Counted from the first letter of the stretch, positions 1 to 7,645 are shown. The stretch is DNA of 19,551 nucleotides from an uncultured Clostridia bacterium (GCA_934203075.1 CAKPYT010000012.1:1-19551), one strand, 5' to 3'. Translations and numbers: made by a program. The notes: a model not told the origin generated them from the letters alone.

Positions 1-707
1 ACTGTCTGCTGCAGGGAGGCAAGCGGCTGCGTCCGTTTCTGGTACGTACGGTCGCAAAAAGTTTCGGCACTGCGGATGAAAACGTCTGGCGCCTTGCCTG
101 CGCTGCGGAAATGATTCATTCCTATTCTTTGGTGCACGACGATTTGCCCTGCATGGACAACGACGATTTCCGCCGCGGGCGGCCTTCCTGCCACAAGGCG
201 TTTGGCGAGGCGAACGCCGTATTGGCGGGGGACGCTTTGTTGAACCTGGCGTTTGAAACGCTGCTGAACGGGCAGATGCAGCGCGGCTACCGGAAAGCGT
301 GCGCATACCTTGCCTCCTGTGCGGGCACTCTCGGCATGATTGCCGGCCAGGTGCTGGATCTTGCGCCCGAAAAACCATGGAACGCGGAAACGCTGCAAAT
401 TTTGACCGAGCGCAAAACGGCAAGGCTGATCGAAGCGGCCGTCGTCGCTCCCGCATTGTATTGCGAGGCGGACGAAGCAACGGTTTCTCTTTTGCGGCAA
501 TGGGCAAAAGCGTTCGGAAAAGCTTTTCAGATCAAGGACGACCTGCAGGACGGGGCAGAGGAGGGCAAGCTGACGTTCGTTACGCTGTTCGGCGAAACGG
601 GGGCTTACGAACTGCTGCGGCAAACCAGCGAGGAAGCAATACAAATTGCCGAAGAATTGCGTCTGTACGCTTTGCGGGAACTGACGGAATACAATCGAAA
701 CCGATAG
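1..707 (+). CDS. ispA: Polyprenyl (farnesyl/geranyl) diphosphate synthase, 5'-truncated by window edge
   Basis: This is the C-terminal part of a short-chain trans-prenyl diphosphate synthase, which condenses isopentenyl diphosphate with allylic diphosphates in cytosolic isoprenoid synthesis. The open frame runs in from the window edge (first full codon at 3) and begins with the family's GGKRLRP substrate-binding motif, so the ATG at 111 is internal. The first aspartate-rich motif DDLPCMDND and the second, KDDLQD, are both present, as expected for Mg2+-diphosphate binding. The stretch after the second motif is unusually compact: only a few residues separate DDLQD from the KLTFVTLFG segment, where relatives usually have a longer loop. 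The C-terminus (ALRELTEYNRNR) fits the family. Isoprenoid context is reinforced by dxs downstream. In Firmicutes xseA/xseB usually precede it, but they would lie outside the window. Family assignment is certain; product chain length is not. Confidence 0.95.
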   Translation, partial: CLLQGGKRLRPFLVRTVAKSFGTADENVWRLACAAEMIHSYSLVHDDLPCMDNDDFRRGRPSCHKAFGEANAVLAGDALLNLAFETLLNGQMQRGYRKACAYLASCAGTLGMIAGQVLDLAPEKPWNAETLQILTERKTARLIEAAVVAPALYCEADEATVSLLRQWAKAFGKAFQIKDDLQDGAEEGKLTFVTLFGETGAYELLRQTSEEAIQIAEELRLYALRELTEYNRNR

Positions 708-745
708 AAACACGGGGTTTGTCCTAAGGAAACGCGGTTCTTTTC

Positions 746-768
746 CGGGACGGTACCTGTCCGTTTTT
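746..768 (+). terminator. Probable weak intrinsic terminator after ispA
   Basis: A six-base-pair stem (748-753 with 757-762, one G-U pair) with a three-base loop is followed by a run of five T at 764-768. It lies 40 bases after the ispA stop and before the OLE promoter, so it would separate the two transcripts. The stem is short, so termination may be partial. Confidence 0.45.
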
Positions 769-834
769 GTTGCCGGAATTGGCACAGACGGGCGGTATTT
801 CATCAAAATTTCATGGAAATTCGCCGAATATCGG

Positions 835-863
835 TTGTATTTCGGAGGAACGTATGATATACT
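835..863 (+). promoter_or_regulatory. Sigma-A promoter of the OLE RNA gene
   Basis: TTGTAT (835-840) and TATACT (858-863) are separated by 17 bases, a near-consensus housekeeping promoter. Transcription would start near 870, immediately before the first strand of the long-range terminal helix of the RNA. This suggests the RNA is made from its own promoter and not only by read-through from ispA. Confidence 0.75.
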
Positions 864-869
864 GATAAC

Positions 870-1451
870 AGACTGGTGGTGCAGTATTCTAGTCAAACAA
901 CGGTGCTTTGAAGGCGAGGCTAAACTATCGTCAAAGGGCATATCGATGAAGTTTCTTGTGTCGGCTTTGGTTGCCCAAACCGGGGCTGATGCTGGGAGTT
1001 AAGAGTTTTGGGGAAGCGGTAACGGCATATCGCCGGACCCATTACTCGTGGAGACTTAAGCGGGTAACACAACAACAATGTGCTTACTGCTTAAGGTGAA
1101 ACCTGCTATGCGGTGAAAGCTGTGTACAGTGTAGCCTGTTTTGAGTGGCTTGCAGGGATTCGGGGTCATGCGGGGCGTGCTTCGGCCGAAGAGGCGTCGC
1201 ATCTGCCCGGTGAAATGCAAGTTGCAAAAGAAACTAAAGGCGCGGTTGTTTGCAAAGGAAATCTTCTAGACTGCATTCGGTAGTTCGGGGATTATAGTAC
1301 GGTCTAAGTGGCGATTCAGTTATGCGCATGGTAACATCGCATTGCAGGTTTTCAAAGGAAACTGCTTATTCGGCGACGATAAGTAACCTGCAGGGAAATC
1401 CTACTGAACCTATGCCGTAAGGTTTATCCGAGCTATCACCACCTTTTTTTT
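870..1451 (+). ncRNA. ole: OLE RNA (ornate large extremophilic RNA), about 575 nt
   Basis: This stretch has no credible reading frame but is rich in short complementary segments and GAAA/GNRA-like loops, as in a large structured RNA. Its ends pair: GGTGGT at 875-880 is complementary to ACCACC at 1438-1443, followed by eight T (1444-1451), so the closing helix could also act as the terminator. I assign it to the OLE family from its length (family about 600 nt) and its exact genomic position, between ispA and a small membrane protein gene followed by dxs, the hallmark location of OLE and its partner OapA. OLE forms a membrane-associated ribonucleoprotein complex linked in Halalkalibacterium to Mg2+, cold and alcohol responses. 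It lacks RNase P and tmRNA hallmarks. No covariance model was run, so the family call is by context and form. Confidence 0.85.
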
Positions 1452-1453
1452 AT

Positions 1454-1473
1454 AAAAAAACGCCCTTTGGGCG
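1454..1473 (-). terminator. Minus-strand terminator-like hairpin between OLE and oapA
   Basis: CGCCC (1461-1465) pairs with GGGCG (1469-1473) around a TTT loop. The seven A's at 1454-1460 become a T run when read on the minus strand, so this is shaped as an intrinsic terminator for leftward transcription. On the plus strand there is no T tract after the stem. No minus-strand gene needs it here; it might block antisense transcription into the OLE RNA. Confidence 0.4.
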
Positions 1474-1514
1474 AAGTTTCGGCCAACCCGAACGATAAAA
1501 ACAAAAGGAGTTTT

Positions 1515-2111
1515 ATGAATAAATCGAACGATACCGTTCCCCGATCGCAAAAGACGGAGAAGGATCGCAAGCAAAAAAGGGATCACACCAGATGGGTGCT
1601 CACCGTATTGGTGCTGACGTTACTGCTCAGTTTTACCTTCGGTTTCATTTCCGAAGTAGTGTTGGACAGCGCTCCGCTTGCCGTCGCTTACGTCGTCATC
1701 GTCGTGCTGGTATCCATCAGTATTCTTTTCGATATGATCGGTACCGCTGCGGCGTCCTGTGATATCGAACCGTTTTTGGCTATGGCCGCGCGGAAGGTAA
1801 GAGGTTCCAGGCGTGCCGTAAAATTGGTCAAAAACGCCGAAAAAGTTTCTTCCGTCTGCGCCGATATCATCGGCGATATCTGCGGCATTCTCAGCGGTGC
1901 CGGCATGGCAACCATCGTTGCATTGCAGTTTTCTTCTCTGCAGGAAGGGTCTACCACGGCCATTCTCGTCAACGTGTTGTTTTCCGCGCTGCTGTCCACC
2001 GTCACGATCACGGGGAAAGCCATCGGCAAACGCACGGCGATGGACTCCGCAAACGACATTATTCTGGCGGTTGCAAAAGTCCTTTCCGTGTTTGATAAAA
2101 AAGAAAAATAA
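1515..2111 (+). CDS. oapA: OLE RNA-associated membrane protein OapA
   Basis: A 198-residue protein with a strongly charged, Lys/Arg-rich N-terminus (about residues 1-27), hydrophobic helices near 27-48 and 53-75, a basic segment at 92-110 (RKVRGSRR), a DIIGD motif at 117-121 and two further hydrophobic stretches near 122-142 and 145-168. This matches the known partner of OLE RNA, a small multi-pass membrane protein with conserved DxxxD and Arg/Lys-rich motifs that binds the RNA and anchors it to the membrane. I chose the ATG at 1515 because AAAAGGAG precedes it; an upstream in-frame GTG/TTG-type start would run into the hairpin at 1454-1473. It lies directly after the RNA and is followed by a strong terminator, so RNA and protein form one unit. 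The function is inferred from position and topology; no alignment was run. Confidence 0.85.
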   Translation: MNKSNDTVPRSQKTEKDRKQKRDHTRWVLTVLVLTLLLSFTFGFISEVVLDSAPLAVAYVVIVVLVSISILFDMIGTAAASCDIEPFLAMAARKVRGSRRAVKLVKNAEKVSSVCADIIGDICGILSGAGMATIVALQFSSLQEGSTTAILVNVLFSALLSTVTITGKAIGKRTAMDSANDIILAVAKVLSVFDKKEK

Positions 2112-2140
2112 CCCGAAATAAAAGGAATTTGGGCAGAAAA

Positions 2141-2173
2141 ATCTTGTTTCGGTTCAGAAACAGGATTTTTTTT
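2141..2173 (+). terminator. Strong intrinsic terminator or attenuator between oapA and dxs
   Basis: A ten-base-pair stem (2141-2150 with 2157-2166, one G-U pair) with a six-base loop GGTTCA runs straight into eight T (2166-2173). It ends only 10 bases before the dxs start codon. No promoter fits between the two, so dxs expression would require read-through or regulated antitermination. Confidence 0.85.
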
Positions 2174-2183
2174 ACGGGAATCC

Positions 2184-4031
2184 ATGAAACTGCAAGATTA
2201 TACATCCACACAGCAACTGCATGGCAAAACGGTCGCCGAATTGCAGGAATTGGCAACGGACATACGCTCTTTGTTGCTGCAAACCGTTCCGGAGACGGGG
2301 GGACACCTCGCCTCTAATTTAGGTGTGGTGGAATTGACTTTGGCATTGTACGCAACCCTTCCGCAGGATGCAAAAATCGTGTGGGACGTCGGCCATCAAA
2401 GTTACGTTCACAAAATCCTGACGGGGCGGAAAGATGTTTTTTCCACGCTGCGGCAAAAAGGGGGAATCAGCGGTTTTCCGGACCCGGCGGAAAGTGCAAA
2501 CGACTTGTTCTGCACGGGGCACAGCGGCACGGCGTTGTCTTCGGCCATGGGGCTTGCCTCCGCGCGGGATCGAAACGGCACACAGGAACCGATTGTGGCA
2601 GTTCTGGGGGACGGCAGTTTAACGAACGGGCTGACCTATGAGGCGTTGAACAACCTGAAGCAAAAAAATCTGATGATTCTTTTGAACGATAACGGCATGT
2701 CGATTGCGCACAACGTCGGCAACGTCACGCGCAATCTTTCCAAAATGCGGGTCGGCAAACGCTACCTTGCGTGGAAGCGCGGCACCAAACGGGTCATCGG
2801 GGCGATTCCTCTTCTGGGCAAGCCGTTGCTCGGGTTCGGCCGTCTGCTCAAGCGTTCGCTGAAGTTCATGTTTTTGAATAACCTGTTTTTCGAAAACTTC
2901 AATTTAAAATATCTCGGCCCGGTAGACGGGCACAACCTGAAAGATTTGCTTTCGATCTTGCCGAAAATGCAGAAGGAAAGCGAAAATAAACCGGTTCTAT
3001 TGCATCTGGTCACCAAAAAAGGAAAGGGGTACGAACCGGCAGAAGCCGCCCCGGAGGTTTATCACGGGCTGGAAGCGAAATCCTCCCCCAAAGCGGAAAA
3101 AACCTACTCGCACGAGGTGGGAAAAACGCTTTGCGCCCTTGCCGCCGAAAACGGCAGCATCGCGGCGGTCACTGCCGCCATGCCGGACGGAACCGGGCTG
3201 AAACCTTTCGAAGAAGCGTTTCCGGAACGGTTTTACGACGTCGGCATCGCAGAAGAGCACGCCGTAACGTTCGCCGGCGGGTTGGCGAAAGGCGGTGTTT
3301 TGCCTTACGTTGCCGTATACAGCACGTTCTTGCAGCGCGCTTACGACGAAATTCTGCATGACCTCTGTTTGCAGAATGCGCACGTCGTGCTTCTGGCGGA
3401 TCGCAGCGGGTTCGTCGGCGCGGACGGAAAAACACACCAGGGGCTGTTCGGTTATACGTACCTGGCTTTGCCGAATTTGCAGATCTGGACGCCGTGTTCG
3501 GTGGAGGAATGCACCGAAATGGTGAAAGCGGCACAGAAAGAAAGCGGTGTCGTGTGTATTTGCTATCCCCGCGGAGGCGATTCCGTAACGGTTCCGTGCA
3601 GCAGACCGGGGCAATGGCTCCGGCAAAAAGAAGGTCGGGATTGCACCCTGTTTGCGGTAGGAAATCGTCTGGTCGGCGAAGCGCTGCAAGCCGCACATTT
3701 GCTGCGGGAGCAAGGCGTGGATGCGGCGGTCGTGGCAGTCAATTCGGTGTACCCGCTGGATGAACCGTCTCTGAGGCAGGCCGGAAACCTCGTCTTCACG
3801 CTGGAGGAAAATATGCTGCGCGGAGGATTCGGCAGTGCCGTTGCTTCGGCGCTTGCCCCCAAAGGCGTGCGTGTGGTGTCCTTCGGTGTTGCCAACGAGT
3901 TTGTTCCGCATGGCAGCGTAAAGGAACAATTGCAGGCCTGCGGGTTGGATGCGCAGTCCGTCGCACAAAAAGTACTTGCCGCACGGTTCGCCGAAGCAGC
4001 AGAGGGAAAAGCCCCCGAAAAGCGTCCCTAG
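2184..4031 (+). CDS. dxs: 1-deoxy-D-xylulose-5-phosphate synthase
   Basis: First enzyme of the methylerythritol phosphate pathway: a thiamine-diphosphate enzyme joining pyruvate and glyceraldehyde-3-phosphate in the cytosol. At 615 residues it has the usual length. Visible motifs are ETGGHLASNLGVVELTLAL (37-55), DVGHQSYVHKILTGR (68-82), the thiamine-binding GDGSLTNGLTYEALNN (142-157), the VGIAEEHAVTFAGGLA segment with the catalytic Glu (353-368), and DRSGFVGADGKTHQG (406-420), the DRAG-type motif with Ser for Ala. The ATG at 2184 aligns with the family N-terminus, although the ribosome site (around ACGGGAA) is weak and a terminator hairpin ends 10 bases upstream. A strong terminator follows at 4127-4151. 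tlyA, which commonly follows dxs in Firmicutes, is missing. Confidence 0.98.
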   Translation: MKLQDYTSTQQLHGKTVAELQELATDIRSLLLQTVPETGGHLASNLGVVELTLALYATLPQDAKIVWDVGHQSYVHKILTGRKDVFSTLRQKGGISGFPDPAESANDLFCTGHSGTALSSAMGLASARDRNGTQEPIVAVLGDGSLTNGLTYEALNNLKQKNLMILLNDNGMSIAHNVGNVTRNLSKMRVGKRYLAWKRGTKRVIGAIPLLGKPLLGFGRLLKRSLKFMFLNNLFFENFNLKYLGPVDGHNLKDLLSILPKMQKESENKPVLLHLVTKKGKGYEPAEAAPEVYHGLEAKSSPKAEKTYSHEVGKTLCALAAENGSIAAVTAAMPDGTGLKPFEEAFPERFYDVGIAEEHAVTFAGGLAKGGVLPYVAVYSTFLQRAYDEILHDLCLQNAHVVLLADRSGFVGADGKTHQGLFGYTYLALPNLQIWTPCSVEECTEMVKAAQKESGVVCICYPRGGDSVTVPCSRPGQWLRQKEGRDCTLFAVGNRLVGEALQAAHLLREQGVDAAVVAVNSVYPLDEPSLRQAGNLVFTLEENMLRGGFGSAVASALAPKGVRVVSFGVANEFVPHGSVKEQLQACGLDAQSVAQKVLAARFAEAAEGKAPEKRP

Positions 4032-4098
4032 GCTGTGCAGCAGGGTCAAACCTGTGGGCAGAAAACGGAGCCCTTGGATCAAAAGAATTTCTGCAACG

Positions 4099-4151
4099 CG
4101 GCAAACAACGACGTTTGCCGTTTCGGGAGCACGTCCTCGTGCTCTTTTTTT
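4099..4151 (+). terminator. Tandem hairpins with intrinsic terminator after dxs
   Basis: A first eight-base-pair hairpin, CGGCAAAC/GTTTGCCG (4099-4120), is followed by a second, GAGCACG/CGTGCTC with loop TCCT (4127-4144), and seven T (4145-4151). The second is a textbook Rho-independent terminator, so dxs transcription should end here and nadK needs its own promoter. Confidence 0.92.
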
Positions 4152-4423
4152 ACGTGTTTTCTTTCAGAGGAGATTTTGTCGGGGCGGCGAAGCGCCGCTT
4201 TCCTTCGGGACTTTCCGGCATGCCGTTTTGCAAAAGGAAAAAAGGGGCAAAAAGTTGTTTCGGCAGAAGGCAGTTTTTGTCGTGCCGTCGGCAGAATAGG
4301 GCTTTTTGGTTTTTTCCCCGTGGAAAAACAAAACAGGGCAGCCGTTTTGCGCGTCGGCGAAAAGGTTTGGTTCCGCACGAATCAAAAAATTTCGGAAAGT
4401 CAAAAAGAATATTTAATAATCAG
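4152..4423 (+). other. Gene-free interval between dxs and nadK
   Basis: No credible coding sequence is visible on either strand. Frames that cross it are rich in Arg/Gly/Phe and lack ribosome sites. A GCGGCG/CGCCGC hairpin (4184-4198) and a TTTTTCC/GGAAAAA hairpin (4311-4328) occur, neither with a proper T tract. In many relatives tlyA lies here, but I see no remnant of its S4-like N-terminal motif. Confidence 0.6.
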
Positions 4424-4452
4424 TTGAATATTTATTCTTTTATGTGTATAAT
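4424..4452 (+). promoter_or_regulatory. Sigma-A promoter of nadK-argR-recN
   Basis: TTGAAT (4424-4429) and a perfect TATAAT (4447-4452) are separated by 17 bases. The start point would be near 4459, only about 14 bases before the nadK ATG, leaving just enough leader for the AGAGG ribosome site. The upstream sequence is A/T-rich, like an UP element. Confidence 0.88.
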
Positions 4453-4472
4453 CTTTGGGAAGAGGAAAAGAG

Positions 4473-5309
4473 ATGAAACTTGGGCTTTTTGTCAACACCA
4501 ATCTGCCGAAAGCGTCAGAACTCTGCGAAAGGGTGCTGGCGGAGGCAAAAAAATGCAAGGCGGAAGTGACCGTCGTACGACACGATTTGCAAACGGTAAG
4601 CGCGCAGGAGTTGCGTCCCCTGGTACAGGGGGCGGATTTCGTCGTCACCGTCGGCGGGGACGGCACGGTTTTGGCGGTCGTGGCACAGGCGGCAGGTCAG
4701 AACATCCCGATTCTGGCCGTAAACGCGGGGCATCTCGGGTTTTTAACGGAGGAAGTTTCCGCTCCGGAGCGATGGATGGAACGGCTGCTCCGGGGAGAAT
4801 ACTCGGTGGAACGGCGGCCGCTTTTGCGGGTGGAACACGGAGATTCCGTGTATTACGCATTGAACGACGCGGTTCTTTCCCGCAGCACGCGCAGTCAGAC
4901 CACGTGTATTTCGGCGTATCTGCAGCACGCTTTGGTGGATCGCTACCGGGGGGACGGGGTTGTGGTATGCACGCCGACGGGTTCTACGGCTTATGCTCTT
5001 GCGGCAGGAGGGCCGGTGCTGTGCCCCACGATTGCCGCAAACGCTTTGGTTCCGTTGTGTGCGCACTCGCTGCACAGTCGGCCCATCGTGTTCGATTGTA
5101 AAGAAACGTTGCGCCTGGTGGCCGAAGGGCGGGACGTCTTGTGGATTTGTGACGGCAGAACGGTGGCGGAGTGTGCCGTCGGCGACGAGGTCACGATCCG
5201 AACGGCGGAGTTGTCTGCCGCCTTTGTGCGCATGGGCGACACGAATTTTTACGAAAGATTATTCGGCAAACTGAAACAATGGGGAACGACGGAGGATACA
5301 AAATGTTAA
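4473..5309 (+). CDS. nadK: NAD kinase
   Basis: ATP-dependent (or polyphosphate-dependent) phosphorylation of NAD+ to NADP+ in the cytosol. The 278-residue protein has the family signatures: GGDGTVL at 61-67 (catalytic Asp in GGDG), NAGHLGFL at 84-91, ND at 131-132 where most relatives have NE, DG at 161-162 and PTGSTAYALAAGGP at 168-181. ATG at 4473 is chosen because AGAGG sits seven bases upstream; an in-frame TTG at 4455 overlaps the promoter's start region. Its last seven bases overlap argR, so the two are translationally coupled. First gene of a three-gene operon with its own promoter. Confidence 0.96.
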   Translation: MKLGLFVNTNLPKASELCERVLAEAKKCKAEVTVVRHDLQTVSAQELRPLVQGADFVVTVGGDGTVLAVVAQAAGQNIPILAVNAGHLGFLTEEVSAPERWMERLLRGEYSVERRPLLRVEHGDSVYYALNDAVLSRSTRSQTTCISAYLQHALVDRYRGDGVVVCTPTGSTAYALAAGGPVLCPTIAANALVPLCAHSLHSRPIVFDCKETLRLVAEGRDVLWICDGRTVAECAVGDEVTIRTAELSAAFVRMGDTNFYERLFGKLKQWGTTEDTKC

Positions 5310-5761
5310 GGAGCAACAGACAATCGAAAATTTTGGAATTGATTCATTCCTACGAAATCGATACGCAGGAGGAATTGGTGCAGCGCCTTGCTCAGGCGGG
5401 GTATCGCGTCACGCAGGCCACCATTTCCCGCGACGTAAAAGAACTCGGTCTTGTAAAAACGCAGGGAGAAAACGGGAACTATCGTTACACCACCGTGAAA
5501 GCGATGGATTTTAAGATTTCCACCAAATTTATCAACGTGTTCCGCGAAGCCGTGATTTCGATGGTCGTGGCGAACAATCTTCTGGTCATCAAAACGCTGG
5601 TCGGCAGTGCAAATGCCGCAGCCATGGTTGTGGATCAGATGCATCTGAACGAATCGTTGGGATCTTTGGCCGGGGACGATACGCTGTTGCTGATTGCGCA
5701 TTCGGAAGAAGACGCAAATACTATTAAGGAAAAATTAACCGATTTAATCGAATCGTTTTAG
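5303..5761 (+). CDS. argR: Arginine repressor
   Basis: A 152-residue arginine-responsive transcription factor of the ArgR/AhrC family. The N-terminal winged helix-turn-helix contains QATISRDVKELGLVK (about residues 41-55), and the C-terminal hexamerisation and arginine-binding domain contains the LAGDDTLLLIAHSEEDA segment, including the GDD core that binds arginine. The start has GGAGG seven bases upstream, placed inside the end of nadK, and overlaps that gene by seven bases. recN follows after a nine-base gap. In Firmicutes, argR beside recN and near dxs is a conserved arrangement, so its position is ancestral and not specific to arginine genes. Confidence 0.96.
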   Translation: MLRSNRQSKILELIHSYEIDTQEELVQRLAQAGYRVTQATISRDVKELGLVKTQGENGNYRYTTVKAMDFKISTKFINVFREAVISMVVANNLLVIKTLVGSANAAAMVVDQMHLNESLGSLAGDDTLLLIAHSEEDANTIKEKLTDLIESF

Positions 5762-5770
5762 TAGGGAATC

Positions 5771-7468
5771 ATGTTAAACAGTCTATGGATTAAAAACGTT
5801 GCGCTCATCCGGGAGGTTTCCGTTTCGTTCGGAAAGGGAATCAACGTGCTGAGCGGCGAAACCGGCAGCGGAAAATCGATTCTGGTCGATTCCATCGGGT
5901 TTGTCCTGGGAGATCGGGCAGATCGCGGCATGATTCGGACGGGAGAGGATTTCGCTTTTGCGGAAGCGCTTTTCGACCTTTCGGACGAGCCCCCGGCATT
6001 GGCTACGGCAAAAGAATTGGGCTTTCCGGACGAAGAGTTGTTAATCAGCCGCAAACTGACGGAGTCCGGCAAAAACGAATACCGCATCAACGGGCGCATC
6101 GTTACGGCGGGCGTGTACAAAGAACTGACTGCAAACCTTGTGGATATTTTCGGGCAGAGCGAGCATCTGTATCTGATGCAGCCGGAAAAGCATCTTGGGG
6201 TGATAGACGCCTTTTCTGACGATCAAACCCTGCGGGCAAGTGTGGCGCAAGCCTGCCGCAGGGTAAAAGAACTGCAGCAGGAATTGAAAAAATACGGCGG
6301 AAGCGAAGCGGAACGGGAGCGCACGCTGGATTTGATGCAGTATCAGATTCGCGAGCTCGAAAGTGCCGATTTACGCATCGGGGAAGAAAAAGAACTGAAA
6401 GAGCAGCGGCTGCAAATCGTCAATGCGGAAAAAATCGCCGGGGCTCTGCAGGAAGCCGTCAACCTGCTGCAAAGGGGAGAAAGCAATGCGCTCGCATCCG
6501 TGGGAGAATCGCAGAGCCTGGTTTCGTCCCTGTCGCAGTGGTCGCAGGAGTACGCTTCGTTGGCAGATCGCCTGCAAAATGCGTATTACGAGTTGAGCGA
6601 CGTCGGCGAAACACTGCGGGATAAATTATACGCCGTCAATTACGACGAAGCGGCGCTGAACGAAATCGAGCAAAGGCTGGACGTGTTGAAAGCGCTGCAG
6701 CGCAAGTACGGCGCAACGGAAGAAGATATGCTGCGCTTTCTGGCAGAAACGAAAGAAAAGTATCTTGCTCTGCAAAACGCAGCCGAAGAAATGGAAAAAC
6801 GAACGGCAGAGATTCTGGCGGAAAAAGCAAAGTGGTATGCGTTCGCCCTGCAGTTGCACGAAGCCCGGGTGGCTGCAGCGCGTTCTTTCGAAAAACAAAT
6901 CGAAGAAGAACTGCACGATCTGGGCATGGCAGGCGCCACGTTTCGGGTTCAGTTTGCCGAAATCCCCGCACCGGAAAATGCCCCTCTCAGCGAAAACGGC
7001 ATCGACGCGGCGGAATTTATGCTTTCGGCAAACGTAGGAGAGCCGTTAAAACCGTTGGTGAAAGTCATCAGTGGCGGGGAAATGTCGCGATTCATGCTGG
7101 CAATTAAAAACATCACGGCGCAGCTGGAAGAAATTCCGACCATGATTTTTGACGAAATCGATACCGGCATCAGCGGCAGAATGGCACAAACGGTGGCAAT
7201 CAAGCTTGCGTCGGTAAGCCGCAGTTACCAGTCCATTGTCGTAACGCATCTGCCGCAAATCGCAGCGATGGGCGATAGGAATTTCAAAATAGCAAAGCAC
7301 GTGGCGGACGGGCACACCTATACGTCGGTGGAGGAACTTTCCGAAGAAGCAAAAATAGAGGAAGTCAGCCGGCTGATGGGCGGAGACAATATCGGGGAAT
7401 TCGGCGGCTTGCACGCCAGAGAGTACGTGCTGTGGGCAAAGGAGCAAAAGCAAAAACTCGCCCGTTGA
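5771..7468 (+). CDS. recN: DNA repair protein RecN
   Basis: An SMC-like ATPase that acts early at double-strand breaks in recombinational repair. The 565-residue length is normal. Visible elements are the Walker A GETGSGKS (29-36), a long Glu/Lys/Gln-rich coiled-coil middle (about 150-370), the ABC signature SGGEMSR beginning near 434, Walker B MIFDEIDTGISG near 458-469 and the VTHLPQIAAMGD switch region just after. The ATG at 5771 follows argR by nine bases with an AGGGAA ribosome site. Third and last gene of the nadK-argR-recN unit; only a weak terminator candidate follows. Confidence 0.97.
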   Translation: MLNSLWIKNVALIREVSVSFGKGINVLSGETGSGKSILVDSIGFVLGDRADRGMIRTGEDFAFAEALFDLSDEPPALATAKELGFPDEELLISRKLTESGKNEYRINGRIVTAGVYKELTANLVDIFGQSEHLYLMQPEKHLGVIDAFSDDQTLRASVAQACRRVKELQQELKKYGGSEAERERTLDLMQYQIRELESADLRIGEEKELKEQRLQIVNAEKIAGALQEAVNLLQRGESNALASVGESQSLVSSLSQWSQEYASLADRLQNAYYELSDVGETLRDKLYAVNYDEAALNEIEQRLDVLKALQRKYGATEEDMLRFLAETKEKYLALQNAAEEMEKRTAEILAEKAKWYAFALQLHEARVAAARSFEKQIEEELHDLGMAGATFRVQFAEIPAPENAPLSENGIDAAEFMLSANVGEPLKPLVKVISGGEMSRFMLAIKNITAQLEEIPTMIFDEIDTGISGRMAQTVAIKLASVSRSYQSIVVTHLPQIAAMGDRNFKIAKHVADGHTYTSVEELSEEAKIEEVSRLMGGDNIGEFGGLHAREYVLWAKEQKQKLAR

Positions 7469-7499
7469 AAGAAGAAACCGACGCTTTCCGCCGGGCTGA

Positions 7500-7542
7500 G
7501 CAGCGCGTGTGAAAAGGGAACCGAAAAGGGGCTGCGTTTTTT
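7500..7542 (+). terminator. Possible weak terminator after recN
   Basis: GCAGC (7500-7504) can pair with GCTGC (7531-7535) across a long loop, followed by G and six T (7537-7542). The T run is good but the stem is only five base pairs, so this is a guess. Confidence 0.3.
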
Positions 7543-7583
7543 GTTTCGGCATGACTTCTCTTGTCGATTTTAGGATAAAACGC

Positions 7584-7612
7584 TTTACAATGCCGCATCA
7601 CTATGGTAAAAT
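7584..7612 (+). promoter_or_regulatory. Extended -10 sigma-A promoter of the FMN-binding lipoprotein
   Basis: TTTACA (7584-7589), 17 bases, then TAAAAT (7607-7612) preceded by TGG, which supplies the extended -10 TG. Transcription should start near 7619, eight or nine bases before the Rex-type palindrome. Confidence 0.85.
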
Positions 7613-7627
7613 GCATTTTGAGGAGTA

Positions 7628-7645
7628 TTGTTAATGTTTTAACAA
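7628..7645 (+). promoter_or_regulatory. Rex (redox repressor) operator
   Basis: TTGTTAATGTTTTAACAA is an exact match to the clostridial Rex operator form TTGTTAA-N4-TTAACAA. The full palindrome extends to ten-base arms (7625-7634 and 7639-7648). It sits just downstream of the predicted start point, a usual place for a repressor block. Rex releases DNA when NADH/NAD+ is high. The same palindrome would form a hairpin at the mRNA 5' end, which might stabilise the transcript; that is the main alternative reading. Confidence 0.75.

Noticed and set aside
870..1451. RNase P RNA or tmRNA as alternatives for the large RNA
   Set aside because: The usual RNase P core motifs and a tmRNA tag-peptide frame with tRNA-like ends were not seen, while the gene context fits OLE.
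2997..4082. 361-codon open frame on the minus strand across dxs
   Set aside because: It is the antisense shadow of dxs, which has all family motifs on the plus strand; the minus product has no recognisable domain and no ribosome site.
4115..5101. 328-codon plus-strand frame across the dxs-nadK gap
   Set aside because: It overlaps nadK in another frame, has Arg/Gly-rich composition, and begins within the dxs terminator.
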